Positions 1 through 8,949 of a stretch of 64,000 nt of DNA are shown here, one piece after another. Below the pieces are notes generated by a model. That model was given only the letters and a program-made list of their open reading frames with translations, did not search any database and was not told the origin of the DNA. This DNA comes from Bacillus carboniphilus (GTDB lineage Bacteria > Bacillota > Bacilli > Bacillales > JAIVKR01), in NCBI RefSeq assembly GCF_020524035.2, contig NZ_CP129013.1, positions 1,477,822-1,541,821 of the forward strand. Reading direction: 5' to 3'. The position numbers and the translations under genes were made by a program. How positions within the stretch are numbered: position 1 is the first letter of the stretch; the number at the start of each line of letters is the position of its first letter.

Positions 1-596
1 ATTCCAATCGTTGCACTAGAACTTTGAACAATGACTGTAAAAACAGTACCAATGACTACTCCAAGTAGAGGATGTTCACTCATCCCTATTGTTAAATCTG
101 AGAATGCTTCAAGTGAACGAAGTGGTTTCATTCCACTACCCATCAACTTTAGTCCATAGAACAATGCACCAAACCCAAACACCACTTGTCCTATATTGTT
201 GATCTTCTTGTTTTTAAAGAAGAACAACATGATGGAACCAATTGCAATAATGGGTAAGGCATAATTTGAAATTTTAATACCTATGATAAATGCAGTTACT
301 GTTGTCCCAATATTAGCACCCATGATTACACCAATGGCTTGACGTAAGGTCATAAATCCAGCGGAAACTAATCCGACTGTAATAACCGTCGTTCCACTAC
401 TAGACTGAATTAAGACTGTAACAATAATACCTGCTAACACACCCATGATTGGATTAGTTGTAAATTTATCTAAAATATCACGCAACTTATCTCCCGCTGC
501 TTTTTGCAGTCCGTCTCCCATATATTTAATACCGAAAAGGAAAATACCTAAACCACCTATAAATTCAAATATCATTGCCTGAACATCCAAACTCAA
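1..596 (-). CDS. Na/Pi cotransporter family protein (YqeW-like), 3' end outside window
   Basis: A partial gene encoding about 198 N-terminal residues of a Na+/phosphate cotransporter II-related membrane protein; it runs off the left edge. The translated frame has hydrophobic helices and the family's duplicated QSSS motif: one copy with SSSGTT near residue 60 and a second, VIVQSSSAT, near the edge. The inverted-repeat architecture of this family uses these two copies to bind substrate. I place the start at a TTG (594-596) because GAGGAG lies nine bases upstream; the first in-frame ATG (573-575) would remove seven residues. The gene is divergent from the DUF1189 gene. Substrate is inferred from the family only. 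Confidence 0.85.
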   Translation of the reverse strand, partial: MSLDVQAMIFEFIGGLGIFLFGIKYMGDGLQKAAGDKLRDILDKFTTNPIMGVLAGIIVTVLIQSSSGTTVITVGLVSAGFMTLRQAIGVIMGANIGTTVTAFIIGIKISNYALPIIAIGSIMLFFFKNKKINNIGQVVFGFGALFYGLKLMGSGMKPLRSLEAFSDLTIGMSEHPLLGVVIGTVFTVIVQSSSATIG

Positions 597-995
597 CCTT
601 TTCAACTCCTCAATTCGTGTTTAATCGACAACTATCAACAACCCCTAACAATTATTAACGATATGTTGATTTATTGTAAAGACTTTTTTTGAAGATTAAC
701 GGTTTTTTTACACTAAATTTACATACAAAATATTACACTGACAATGACAGCTCTACTAGTTAATTTTTAGCATCCATTGATGAAATAGATTTTATAATAC
801 AAATTATAATCAAATCCCTATAGCTGATGTTTTTCGTTAGGAAGTATCCGCTTTTATTTCACTTGTTTATATACTTTATAAACGTTAATATATAAAAGGT
901 AAAACAACAATGATCATGATTGTTCAAAGGGTTACTATATTCAGTTTAGTGTAATACTGTTTGAACACATTCTATTACAGAAAGGTTGAGAGTGT
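597..995. other. 399-bp divergent intergenic region
   Basis: AT-rich DNA between two divergent genes. It must hold promoters for both, but I could not pick a convincing -35/-10 pair. No ORF with a ribosome binding site, hairpin or repeat of the family found elsewhere in the window is visible. Confidence 0.5.
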
Positions 996-1778
996 TTGAA
1001 TATCTTTATACAATTTTATAAAAGTCTGTACTCTCCAAAGACCATTGCTAGAACACGGTTCCAAAAAATAGGAAAGACCATTGCTTATGTTTTTTTTCTA
1101 GCCTTTATATCAAGTATCCCAGCAGTTATTATAATTAATTCATATATAATGGAGAATTTAGAATCTGTTGAAAGATCTTTGAAAGTAGATTTTCCCGACT
1201 TTTCAATTGAAGATGGTTCATTAGTGTTAAAGGAGCAAAATAATTTTGTTGAAACAACGAGCGATAATTTCCATATAATTCTTGACGAAACTGGAGATCA
1301 GTCGGACAACGACTTGGCGATGCAAAGTAATGTCATTGCTTTTTTGGATGACTCACTCGTTGTTAAGGTTGAAGGAAATCAAGTTTTTAATCAATCCTAT
1401 GTTTATTTTTTAGATAATTATACAAAAGATGATATTATTGATATTTTACATCAATTAAATAATAGTAAATGGATTATTATAATCTTAGCTTCATTGATGT
1501 ATTTTATCCTGAACTCTTTCATGAAATTCTTAGCAGTTACCTTTCTCGCTTTATTTGGCAACATACTAAAACAACCTGCAAAAAAAGCAATTAAGTTTAG
1601 CCAGGTATGGACGATTTCAGCATACTCAATTACCATCACTACCGTTTTCTTTACAATTATGGAGTTTCTAAAAACGCCAGTTCAAATGGGAGTTTTTATA
1701 GGTTGGACGGTTAACTTCATCATCCTCTATCTCTCAATAAAGGAGATACCCTCAAAAAAACAAAGAAAGCTATCATAA
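996..1778 (+). CDS. DUF1189 family membrane protein
   Basis: A 260-residue protein of the DUF1189 family, whose function is unknown. It has a membrane segment at about residues 27-50, a polar extracytoplasmic stretch of about 100 residues, then three or four hydrophobic segments from about residue 155 to 250 and a basic tail. The TTG start (996-998) follows AAAGG at ten bases. It stands alone: divergent from the Na/Pi gene and closed by a strong terminator. Family membership is by recognition of the N-terminal FYKSLYSPKTIAR-type segment. No role is inferred. Confidence 0.75.
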   Translation: MNIFIQFYKSLYSPKTIARTRFQKIGKTIAYVFFLAFISSIPAVIIINSYIMENLESVERSLKVDFPDFSIEDGSLVLKEQNNFVETTSDNFHIILDETGDQSDNDLAMQSNVIAFLDDSLVVKVEGNQVFNQSYVYFLDNYTKDDIIDILHQLNNSKWIIIILASLMYFILNSFMKFLAVTFLALFGNILKQPAKKAIKFSQVWTISAYSITITTVFFTIMEFLKTPVQMGVFIGWTVNFIILYLSIKEIPSKKQRKLS

Positions 1779-1808
1779 AAAGGATTGGTGATATCACCAA
1801 TCCTTTTT
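1777..1808 (+). terminator. intrinsic terminator of the DUF1189 gene
   Basis: A perfect inverted repeat (AAGGATTGGTGAT / ATCACCAATCCTT) starts at the stop codon and ends in a T-run. Confidence 0.85.
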
Positions 1809-1889
1809 AATTACACAAAATAACTCATTTTATGCTCTTCCTAGCATATTTATATAATTAAACATGCTTGTCCAAGGGAGTGATCTTAA

Positions 1890-2219
1890 ATGAAAAGACT
1901 ACTATGGTTTATAACCTTTATTCTCGTAACCTACGCTATTTACTATGATTTATCTGTTGGAACAATCAACAACCAACTCAATATATCGCACGAAGAAGAC
2001 TTTTCCTCAATTAATTCTCCCAAATTAAATTATCAAGCTTATCGAGTACAAGAAGGAGATACTGTTTTATCTATTGTAAAGGAAATGAACGATGTAACCC
2101 CTTCTGTATCGATAATTATTGAAGATTTTAAGTACTTAAATCCAGATACAGAGGTTTATGAAATACACCCTAATGTCACGTATGAATTCCCTATTTATCA
2201 TGATAGCAATCATGAATAG
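1890..2219 (+). CDS. yqfZ: LysM-domain protein YqfZ
   Basis: A 109-residue protein with an N-terminal membrane or signal segment (residues 3-20) and one degenerate LysM-like domain at about 48-102 (YRVQEGDTVLSIVKEMN, then a LNP motif). LysM domains bind peptidoglycan N-acetylglucosamine, so it probably sits at the outer membrane face. The start ATG follows AAGGGAGTGATC. It lies just upstream of ispG, as yqfZ does in B. subtilis; the function is not established. Confidence 0.8.
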   Translation: MKRLLWFITFILVTYAIYYDLSVGTINNQLNISHEEDFSSINSPKLNYQAYRVQEGDTVLSIVKEMNDVTPSVSIIIEDFKYLNPDTEVYEIHPNVTYEFPIYHDSNHE

Positions 2220-2395
2220 TTACCCATTTTAAAATTACGGTTGCCTATAAGTATAGTGCATTGTTAAAATTAATTAGTTAATATCTTAAAAGGAAATCCC
2301 TATTCTTACTCAATCTCACGAATGGTAAAGAATCGATATGTACTTTATAATATAAATAAGATTCAACATACTTGATATTAAGGAGCGAGTTTATC

Positions 2396-3502
2396 GTGAA
2401 TGAAATCATACATCGGACTAAAACACGTCCCGTAAATGTCGGCAACTTAACGATTGGTGGAAGTAACGAACTTGTTATACAAAGTATGACAACTACTAAG
2501 ACTCATGATGTGGAAGCAACTGTTGCTGAGATTAATCGTTTAGAAGAAGCAGGGTGCCAGGTTGTACGTGTCGCCTGTCCTGATGAAAGGGCTGCTGATG
2601 CTATTAAAGATATAAAAAGACAAATCAATATTCCTCTTGTAGTCGATATCCATTTTGATTATAAATTAGCTTTGAAGGCCATTGAAGGTGGAGCTGACAA
2701 AATAAGGATTAATCCAGGGAATATAGGAAAAAGAGAAAAAGTAGAGGCTGTCGTTAAAGCAGCAAAAGGAAAGGGAATTCCTATTCGTATTGGAGTAAAC
2801 GCTGGATCTTTAGAAAGGAAAATATTAGAAAAATATGGGTACCCTACTGCTGATGGAATGGTAGAAAGTGCTTTGCATCATATAAAAATACTAGAGGATT
2901 TAGACTTTTATGATATTATTGTTTCTATGAAAGCTTCTGATGTTAACCTTGCCATCGAAGCCTATGAGAAAGCTGCAAAGGCGTTTGACTATCCATTACA
3001 TTTAGGTATAACCGAGTCTGGTACTTTGTTTGCAGGTACAGTCAAAAGTGCAGCTGGGTTAGGCGCCATATTAAGTAAGGGGATTGGCAATACGTTAAGA
3101 ATTTCTTTAAGCGCTGATCCTGTGGAGGAAGTAAAAGTAGCGAGGGAACTTCTTAAATCGTTTGGACTTAGTTCAAATGCGGCTACATTAATATCATGCC
3201 CTACGTGCGGGAGAATTGAAATAGACCTTATCAGTATCGCAAATGAAGTTGAGGAATATATATCAACGATTAAAGCTCCTATTAAAGTAGCTGTTTTAGG
3301 TTGTGCCGTCAATGGACCAGGCGAAGCAAGAGAGGCAGATATTGGAATAGCGGGTGCAAGAGGAGAAGGTTTGCTCTTTAGAAAAGGAAAAACCGTCAGA
3401 AAAGTTCCTGAAGAAACGATGGTTGAAGAATTGAAAAAAGAAATTGATAAGCTCGCTGAAGAGCACTTTAAAAAACAAAAAGAAGAAGAAGTGAAAAGTT
3501 AG
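2396..3502 (+). CDS. ispG: 4-hydroxy-3-methylbut-2-enyl-diphosphate synthase
   Basis: IspG converts methylerythritol cyclodiphosphate to HMBPP, the penultimate step of the MEP isoprenoid pathway. The 368-residue product has the TIM-barrel N-terminal part ([26 protein letters not shown]) and the C-terminal [4Fe-4S] domain with CPTCGR (Cys about 268 and 271) and CAVNGPGEA (Cys about 303 and the following Glu). I chose GTG at 2396 because AAGGAG is ten bases upstream and homologs begin at [12 protein letters not shown]; the longer TTG frame from 2372 would include the ribosome binding site. IspH, which acts next, is encoded at 12692. Monocistronic with its own terminator. Confidence 0.96.
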   Translation: MNEIIHRTKTRPVNVGNLTIGGSNELVIQSMTTTKTHDVEATVAEINRLEEAGCQVVRVACPDERAADAIKDIKRQINIPLVVDIHFDYKLALKAIEGGADKIRINPGNIGKREKVEAVVKAAKGKGIPIRIGVNAGSLERKILEKYGYPTADGMVESALHHIKILEDLDFYDIIVSMKASDVNLAIEAYEKAAKAFDYPLHLGITESGTLFAGTVKSAAGLGAILSKGIGNTLRISLSADPVEEVKVARELLKSFGLSSNAATLISCPTCGRIEIDLISIANEVEEYISTIKAPIKVAVLGCAVNGPGEAREADIGIAGARGEGLLFRKGKTVRKVPEETMVEELKKEIDKLAEEHFKKQKEEEVKS

Positions 3503-3522
3503 GGTTCCCCCCTAACTTTTTT
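3494..3522 (+). terminator. intrinsic terminator after ispG
   Basis: AAAAGTTAGG, a short loop and CCTAACTTTTTT overlap the ispG stop codon. Confidence 0.85.
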
Positions 3523-3526
3523 ATAT

Positions 3527-3661
3527 GCTATGAATTCGATGTTCTAGTGCAGGCGTTGCCATAGGACGTGCGATGAACAGGAAGTTTTAGCCACAGGACG
3601 TGGCTGAACTTAGTTGACGTTCCTTTTAATATGCGTCGCTGAACGGTCGCTTCCGCTTTTA
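3527..3661 (-). repeat. mosaic hairpin repeat, locus A (minus orientation)
   Basis: A copy of the repeat family of this window, here in minus orientation. Read on the minus strand it starts AAAAGCGGAAGCGACC right after the yqfX stop codon, continues with GCATATTAAAAGGAACG and a GCCAC-GTCCT-GTGGC hairpin (plus-strand 3590-3604), then degenerate modules (AAC-TTCCT-GTT). It is the only sizeable copy with this orientation. Confidence 0.75.
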
Positions 3662-4117
3662 TTACAACAAAGGAGCCAGAAAAATGGTTGTAATTAGGGA
3701 CACTATTCCTATCCCAATCGCCCAACCTCCTAATGAGGCCGAGCCTTTCCTACGTGCAACAAATCCCACAATTACACCAGAAACTCCTAAAATAATGGGC
3801 AAAACAAACAAGGAAATAATAGAAAATGATAACCCTAATACACCTAACCGTTTTGCTGTTACCCTTTCCAATTCCTCATTATCTAAATTTTGTCGAACAC
3901 TATTGTTTAAAGTAGGGGTAATTTCAGCAGACGTTTCCTCGTAAAAATGTTTTTCATCACCTGATTTTTGCTGCTTTTCATTTTCATTGAAAACCTTATT
4001 TTTAGCTCCATGGTAGTCGTAGGCAACATCATCTTCTTTTACTTGTTGATGATAATCATGGGGTTTTTCATTATTTTCTGTGGTCATTCCATGATAATCA
4101 TAATCATTATTTGCCAA
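3662..4117 (-). CDS. yqfX: DUF4190 membrane protein YqfX
   Basis: A 151-residue protein with a polar N-terminal half containing spaced DYDYHG, HDYHQ and YDYHG repeats, and a C-terminal DUF4190 module of two membrane helices (about 94-117 and 127-150) joined by a basic RRKGSASLG turn. TTG start (4115-4117) with GAGGT eight bases upstream. Position next to ispG and the alignable C-terminus (GFVARRKG..LGGWAIGIG) match B. subtilis YqfX. Function unknown. Its stop codon touches the first bases of a repeat element, so the 3' UTR consists of that repeat. Confidence 0.8.
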   Translation of the reverse strand: MANNDYDYHGMTTENNEKPHDYHQQVKEDDVAYDYHGAKNKVFNENEKQQKSGDEKHFYEETSAEITPTLNNSVRQNLDNEELERVTAKRLGVLGLSFSIISLFVLPIILGVSGVIVGFVARRKGSASLGGWAIGIGIVSLITTIFLAPLL

Positions 4118-4242
4118 GTATTTTACCTCGCTTTCATTTTAGAGTGTGTTCATTTCCTTTAAAGCCTGAACATGCTCTAGTAGGAGCTTTCTTATTATTT
4201 ACCTTCAGTTCTTTTCTATTAATAATTTAATTCCCATAGCCT

Positions 4243-5349
4243 CTATTTTTTGCTTCGATTGAACAATCTTCTTAATATCTTCTTTCCCATAATGATAACA
4301 AACAACAAAACAGGATAAATAACCGTAACGATGAGTCCAAAATACCTTAATAAATCAGTGAAATACATCACTTGTCCTACATCATCTATAAGGATGGAAG
4401 GAACGATAATAATACCACTAATAATTAGCAGGGCACTATATTGACCAATTTTAAATAGTTTTTTTACTCCTTTTAAAGAAACCCACATGTATAAAAGTAA
4501 ACTAGGTAATGTGACAATTATCCAAAGGGAAACAACAATAATTTCCATTCTTTCAAGGAAAGGGAGTTTTGCAATTTTATACATCGTTAAGGTAGCCCAT
4601 ACAGTTCGCCTCAATTGTGTAGGTCCAAAATAAAAAATTGAAAATAACATGACGGAAAAATACAAAAAAATAGTAAGCGAAAATCCAATATGGATGAATT
4701 TTTTTGATTTTTCCACATTTTTTATAAGAGGTAATAGAAAAAATAACAACTCAAAACCTAAGTAAGATACTGTCATCATATAGGAGCCTTTTAGAATCTC
4801 CATTGGTTTATGAGTAAATATTGGTGTTATGTTAAAATAATTAGCATAATCTAATGTCTGGAAACTTAGGAACCACATCCATATAGCCATGAAAAAAGCG
4901 ATGAATGTACAACCTATAATGACACGAATTCCCCCTTGAACACCATAAATCGTGAGAAATAAGAGTAAGGAGGTTAATACTAATAAAGAAATATTTGGAA
5001 AAACCCATACTTTAATAATCAATAATAAATTAGCTAAATTTATCCAATATACATAAATAAAATAACTTACTAAAAAAAGATTAATGAGCGAACCTATTTT
5101 TTTACCAAATATTTGATCATTTATTATATAAAGCGAAAGACCCTTATACGTTTTAACAATGAAATATACAATAGCACCCATGATATGAAGAATAATTCCA
5201 GCTACTAAAATCGATATCCAGGAATCCTGTTCTACTTCTTCAAAAACAATACGTTGATAAGATGTAATTCCGAAAGATGTTTGGACTGCAGCCAAAATAA
5301 AAATGATCAATAATGGATTAATTGATTGTGTTTCTTTGTTTTGGACCAT
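4243..5349 (-). CDS. GerAB/ArcD/ProY-type spore germination permease, orphan
   Basis: A product of about 368 residues made of roughly ten hydrophobic helices, recognisable as a spore germination B-subunit (GerAB family, in the APC superfamily) from INPLLIIFILAAVQTSFGI at the N-terminus and the later SYLGFELLFFLLPLI segment. B subunits bind germinants and normally act with GerA-type A and lipoprotein C subunits in the inner spore membrane. No gerAA or gerAC partner is adjacent. I prefer the ATG at 5347-5349, which has AGGGTGG just upstream, to the TTG six codons earlier. The ligand cannot be told. Confidence 0.8.
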   Translation of the reverse strand: MVQNKETQSINPLLIIFILAAVQTSFGITSYQRIVFEEVEQDSWISILVAGIILHIMGAIVYFIVKTYKGLSLYIINDQIFGKKIGSLINLFLVSYFIYVYWINLANLLLIIKVWVFPNISLLVLTSLLLFLTIYGVQGGIRVIIGCTFIAFFMAIWMWFLSFQTLDYANYFNITPIFTHKPMEILKGSYMMTVSYLGFELLFFLLPLIKNVEKSKKFIHIGFSLTIFLYFSVMLFSIFYFGPTQLRRTVWATLTMYKIAKLPFLERMEIIVVSLWIIVTLPSLLLYMWVSLKGVKKLFKIGQYSALLIISGIIIVPSILIDDVGQVMYFTDLLRYFGLIVTVIYPVLLFVIIMGKKILRRLFNRSKK

Positions 5350-5441
5350 TTTATCCACCCTAGTCAATGCTTAAGCTTTTTGGTTGAACTTATCATTTCC
5401 TAAATATCTGCATTCTAATCGAGTAGAGAACTCTATGAGTC

Positions 5442-5487
5442 AAAAAAAAGCTTATCTCATTCGACTATTCGAACAAATAAGCTTTTT
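5442..5487 (-). terminator. intrinsic terminator of the znuC-znuB-zur operon
   Basis: AAAAAGCTTAT and ATAAGCTTTTT arms surround a 20-base loop. The T-run on the minus strand (A-run at 5442-5449) follows the zur stop codon. Confidence 0.75.
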
Positions 5488-5489
5488 AG

Positions 5490-5900
5490 CTATGAACACG
5501 AAGGGCATTTACCATATATTTCGAATTTATGCCCATCAATATTGTAACCGTCTAATTTTTTTGTCATGATATCTAACGGACAGCCTTCAATTTCTTTTGT
5601 TTTCCCACAGTTCATACAAATAAAATGATGGTGATGCTCGCCTATCTTACATTTAAATCGATAGTTTTTTTCTCCACTTAACTCCGTATATTCGAGAATT
5701 CCAAGAGAAGCAAAGGTCGTTAAATTTCTATAAATTGTGTCAAAACTTAAATTTGGATAATCCGTTTTTAAATGGTCTAATACTTCTTTAGCTGATAAAT
5801 ATCGATCACTTTTTGCAAAGAGCTCCAACATTTGTTCACGTTTTTCGGTATATTTATGACCGTTTTCTTTTAATAATTGGAGAGCGTCCTTTACATTCAA
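5490..5900 (-). CDS. zur: Zinc-responsive Fur-family repressor Zur
   Basis: A 136-residue Fur-family repressor of zinc uptake. The N-terminal winged helix contains YTEKREQMLELF and LSFDTIYRNL. The dimerisation/metal part has HHHHF followed by two CxxC pairs (CMNCG near 95 and CPSC at the end), which hold the structural zinc. The TTG start (5898-5900) has GAGGAGGT upstream and overlaps the znuB stop as TTGA, implying coupled translation; homologs also begin at MNV(K/Q)(D/E)AL. Last gene of a zinc-transport operon with a Zur-type operator, so it is probably autoregulated. Confidence 0.92.
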   Translation of the reverse strand: MNVKDALQLLKENGHKYTEKREQMLELFAKSDRYLSAKEVLDHLKTDYPNLSFDTIYRNLTTFASLGILEYTELSGEKNYRFKCKIGEHHHHFICMNCGKTKEIEGCPLDIMTKKLDGYNIDGHKFEIYGKCPSCS

Positions 5901-6739
5901 GACGTAAACCTCCTCGTTGTTTTTTTCCATAACAATGCAATTAAAAGGATCAAAACAGAAAAAATTACAATTGTTCCTCCTGGGGCAAGATCAAGATAAT
6001 ACGAAACGATTAAACCTAAAATAACCGAAGCTTCTCCAAATATAATCGATAAAACAACCACTTGTTTAAATCCTTTGGCAATTCTTATACTTGCTGCAAC
6101 AGGAATCGTCATTAAAGAAGATACGAGTAAAATACCAACTATTCGCATCGAAACAGCTATGACTAAAGCAACAACGATAATAAACAAAAAATGTAAGCCT
6201 CTCACCGATAACCCTGAAGCCACTGCATACTCTTCATCAAATGACAATAAAAACCATTCCTTATAGAAGAAAAAAACCGTTCCTATTACGATAATCGTAA
6301 CAAAAACAATAAGTAATAAGTCCGTTCGAGAAACAGCTGTTACACTTCCAAATAAATAATTAAACAGATCGGTATTAAATCCATCTGCCAAAGAAATAAA
6401 AATTACACTTAAGCCAATTCCACTTGAAAGTATAATTGGAATTGATAGTTCTTCATAATGTTTAAAAATAGACCGCAACCTCTCTATTAACAATGCTCCT
6501 GTAACAGAAGCACCAACTCCAAGGAAAATAGGATTCAAACCAGCAAAAAAAAGAAACTTTTTGGATAGCAATAAACTTCCGGCTATTCCAGCTAATGTTA
6601 CATGACTTAGTGCATCTGCAATTAATGATAACCTTCTTATAACAACAAAAACACCTAACAATGGAGCGATGATTCCTATTAACATCCCTGAAATAAATGC
6701 ATTTTGTAAAAACTCATATTGTAATAAATGACTAAACAT
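5897..6739 (-). CDS. znuB: Zinc ABC transporter permease ZnuB/AdcB
   Basis: A 280-residue ABC-3 family permease with eight or nine hydrophobic segments, and family motifs ADALSHVTLAGIAG (about 50-63) and MRIVGILLVSSLMTIPVA in the second half. It forms the membrane channel for Zn2+ delivered by a binding protein. ATG at 6737-6739 follows GGAGG by five bases. It lies 13 bases behind znuC and overlaps zur. No substrate-binding protein (znuA/adcA) gene is in the window, so it must be encoded elsewhere. Confidence 0.9.
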   Translation of the reverse strand: MFSHLLQYEFLQNAFISGMLIGIIAPLLGVFVVIRRLSLIADALSHVTLAGIAGSLLLSKKFLFFAGLNPIFLGVGASVTGALLIERLRSIFKHYEELSIPIILSSGIGLSVIFISLADGFNTDLFNYLFGSVTAVSRTDLLLIVFVTIIVIGTVFFFYKEWFLLSFDEEYAVASGLSVRGLHFLFIIVVALVIAVSMRIVGILLVSSLMTIPVAASIRIAKGFKQVVVLSIIFGEASVILGLIVSYYLDLAPGGTIVIFSVLILLIALLWKKTTRRFTS

Positions 6740-6752
6740 ACGATCCTCCAAA

Positions 6753-7511
6753 TTACCTGTGGTGGTGAGATAAAACATGAATTGAGTGCCCATATAAATT
6801 CGAAACATCTTGCTCATTTAAAGTTTGGAACAAATCAACACCACCATAAAAATGTAATGATTTATTCAAACAAGCAACATGAGTCACTTTATCCGTAATT
6901 GTGCCAATATCATGTGTCACTAAAAGAAGGGTGATACCATAAAGCTTATTTAAAGATTCAAGTAAGCGGTAAAAATGATCAACATTTTCAACATCGACTC
7001 CAACTGTTGGTTCATCCAAGATGAGTAATTCGGGGTCACTTACTAAGGCTCTTGCAATGAATGCACGTTGTTGTTGTCCACCTGATAACTCCCCGATATT
7101 CCGATCAATCATATCGTTTAGGCCAACGGATTCAATGGTTTGTTTTACTTTTTCTATATCTTTCTTGTTTAACCTCTTAAACAGCCCTAGCTTGGTTAAT
7201 CCACTTTGGACAACTTCAAATACGGAAGCTGGAAATCCACTGTTGAAGCTATTAGCCTTTTGTGAAATAAACCCGATTTTATCCCATTCTCGAAAATCTT
7301 TAATATCATGTCCAAATAGCTCTATCTTCCCTTGTTGAACTTGATTCAACCCTAACATACATTTTAACAAGGTGGATTTTCCTGAGCCATTTGGACCTAC
7401 TAATCCAACGAAAGATCCTTTCTCAATAGTAAAGTTAATATTTTCAAGTGCATTTTGTTTATTGTATTTATAATTTAAATGTTCAATCTTAACGATTGGA
7501 TTATTAGTCAT
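6753..7511 (-). CDS. znuC: Zinc ABC transporter ATP-binding protein ZnuC/AdcC
   Basis: A 252-residue ABC ATPase that energises the ZnuB permease. Walker A GPNGSGKST (about 39-47), Q-loop ISQKAN, signature LSGGQQQR, Walker B LLILDEPT and the switch histidine in THD are all present. The ATG at 7509-7511 has AGGTG six bases upstream; a GTG three codons earlier is the alternative. First gene of znuC-znuB-zur, with a Zur-like operator about 20 bases upstream. Confidence 0.92.
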   Translation of the reverse strand: MTNNPIVKIEHLNYKYNKQNALENINFTIEKGSFVGLVGPNGSGKSTLLKCMLGLNQVQQGKIELFGHDIKDFREWDKIGFISQKANSFNSGFPASVFEVVQSGLTKLGLFKRLNKKDIEKVKQTIESVGLNDMIDRNIGELSGGQQQRAFIARALVSDPELLILDEPTVGVDVENVDHFYRLLESLNKLYGITLLLVTHDIGTITDKVTHVACLNKSLHFYGGVDLFQTLNEQDVSNLYGHSIHVLSHHHR

Positions 7512-7530
7512 TAAAATCACCTGTCGTTAA

Positions 7531-7545
7531 TCAGAATAATTACGA
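7531..7545 (-). promoter_or_regulatory. Zur box upstream of znuC
   Basis: TCAGAAT-A-ATTACGA matches the 7-1-7 Zur palindrome TCGTAAT-N-ATTACGA with a perfect right half and two mismatches on the left. It lies 20 bases before the znuC start. Repression by the co-encoded Zur under zinc sufficiency is the natural inference. Confidence 0.7.
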
Positions 7546-7604
7546 TTTAAAACATAAAAAGTATACAGGATTGTATTCAAATTGTAAAGGTTATTTAAAG
7601 ATGC

Positions 7605-8483
7605 TTAATGTATTGGAGACTTAAACTTAGCACCCTTTGTCTCTTGGGTATTCATAATTGTTATAAACGCACTAGGATCGATTTCATATACAATACCTTT
7701 TAACTTCGTTACTTCTAATCTGGTAATTACTGCATAAATAACCTCTTTCTCTTGATCGGTAAATCCTCCTTTCCCTTTCAGCTTTGTTGTCCCTCTGCCA
7801 AGTCTCTGCAAAATCGCATCTGAAACATCTTTATATTCATCTGAAACAATGATAACCGCTTTCGTCTCATCTAATCCTTGTATAACAGTGTCTATTGTTT
7901 TAAAAGCAATATAATATGTCATAACAGAATACATGGCTTCTTCAGCACCAAACACGAATGCAGCCCAACCAAATATAAATACATTTATAAACATAACAAA
8001 CTCACCAACCGAAAAGGGGAGCTTCTTTGTTAAGATAATACCTAATATCTCCGTTCCATCTAAAGATCCACCATGTCGAATAACTAACCCTACTCCTACT
8101 CCTAAAATAAGACCCCCAAAAACTGCCGCTAAAATGGCTTGATTGGTAAATGGATCAAACGCGTGTAAAAATCCTTCAGCTACAGCTAAACAAATAATGG
8201 CGAATAAACTAGAGACCATAAAGGTCTTTCCAATTTGTTTATAACCTGAATACATAAACGGTAAGTTAAATAAAATGACCAATGTTCCAAAGTTCACAAA
8301 AAACCACTGATCAGGAGCAATATAGTCTACAATTAAAGATACACCAATAATCCCACCATCAATAATATTGTTTGGAATTAAAAACATCTCAATTGATATA
8401 GCGGCTAAAGTTGCCCCTATCATAATCATAATTAATCGATATATGTAATGACCTGTGCTTTCTTTTTTATGTTGCCTTACCAT
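7605..8483 (-). CDS. yqfU: YitT family membrane protein (YqfU)
   Basis: A 292-residue protein with five to six helices (residues about 15-185; glycine-rich [26 protein letters not shown] segment) followed by a soluble DUF2179 domain ([18 protein letters not shown] to the C-terminus). The YitT family is widespread in Bacilli and its function is unknown. Start ATG 8481-8483 with GAGGTGG six bases upstream. It is transcribed alone, divergent from yqfT, at the place of B. subtilis yqfU. Confidence 0.85.
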   Translation of the reverse strand: MVRQHKKESTGHYIYRLIMIMIGATLAAISIEMFLIPNNIIDGGIIGVSLIVDYIAPDQWFFVNFGTLVILFNLPFMYSGYKQIGKTFMVSSLFAIICLAVAEGFLHAFDPFTNQAILAAVFGGLILGVGVGLVIRHGGSLDGTEILGIILTKKLPFSVGEFVMFINVFIFGWAAFVFGAEEAMYSVMTYYIAFKTIDTVIQGLDETKAVIIVSDEYKDVSDAILQRLGRGTTKLKGKGGFTDQEKEVIYAVITRLEVTKLKGIVYEIDPSAFITIMNTQETKGAKFKSPIH

Positions 8484-8616
8484 AAAAACCACCTCAGCTT
8501 TTTGAATAAACCATATATTAATAGACAACCTATTATATTCATTTATAGTTTAAAAAATTTAAATATACACGTTCTTCCCACATACTCATATATATATATG
8601 GATAGGAGGAGGAGCA

Positions 8617-8871
8617 GTGATTTTATTTCAAAAAATGATTAATCAAAAGATGAATACGATAACAGAAAAAGAGCTTCTTCAGTATGCGGATGATTTTAAT
8701 ATTGCATTTAATAAGAATAAAGCAAAAGAAGTTGTGAAACTCGTGAAAGGACAAAAAATTGACTTATTTAAGACAGAAGAAAGAAGAGAGCTATTAAAAA
8801 AAATAGCATCTGTAACTGATCAAGAGACGGCTAAACAAGTTAATCAACTTTTTAACAATTTTATCAAATAA
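8617..8871 (+). CDS. yqfT: DUF2624 protein YqfT
   Basis: An 84-residue soluble protein with ITEKELLQYADDFNI and a basic helix-rich middle, matching the DUF2624 (YqfT) family of unknown function. The GTG start lies behind an AGGAGGAGGAG ribosome binding site. Between yqfU and nfo, as in B. subtilis. Confidence 0.82.
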   Translation: MILFQKMINQKMNTITEKELLQYADDFNIAFNKNKAKEVVKLVKGQKIDLFKTEERRELLKKIASVTDQETAKQVNQLFNNFIK

Positions 8872-8945
8872 AAAGGGATGACGTTTATATTTAGTATACT
8901 TAAATAAAACATTAAAAGAGACCTTTTTCACGCCATCCTTTTTCT
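8871..8945. terminator. putative bidirectional terminator between yqfT and nfo
   Basis: AAAAAGGGATGACGT and GCGCCATCC-like arms (nine pairs including wobble) flank a loop of about 50 bases, with A/T runs outside. The loop is long, so the call is tentative. Confidence 0.4.
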
Positions 8946-8949
8946 TTTT

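Noticed and set aside
3662-3944. Plus-strand frame opposite yqfX
   Set aside because: The minus frame encodes a recognisable DUF4190 protein with a ribosome binding site; the plus frame is a shadow.
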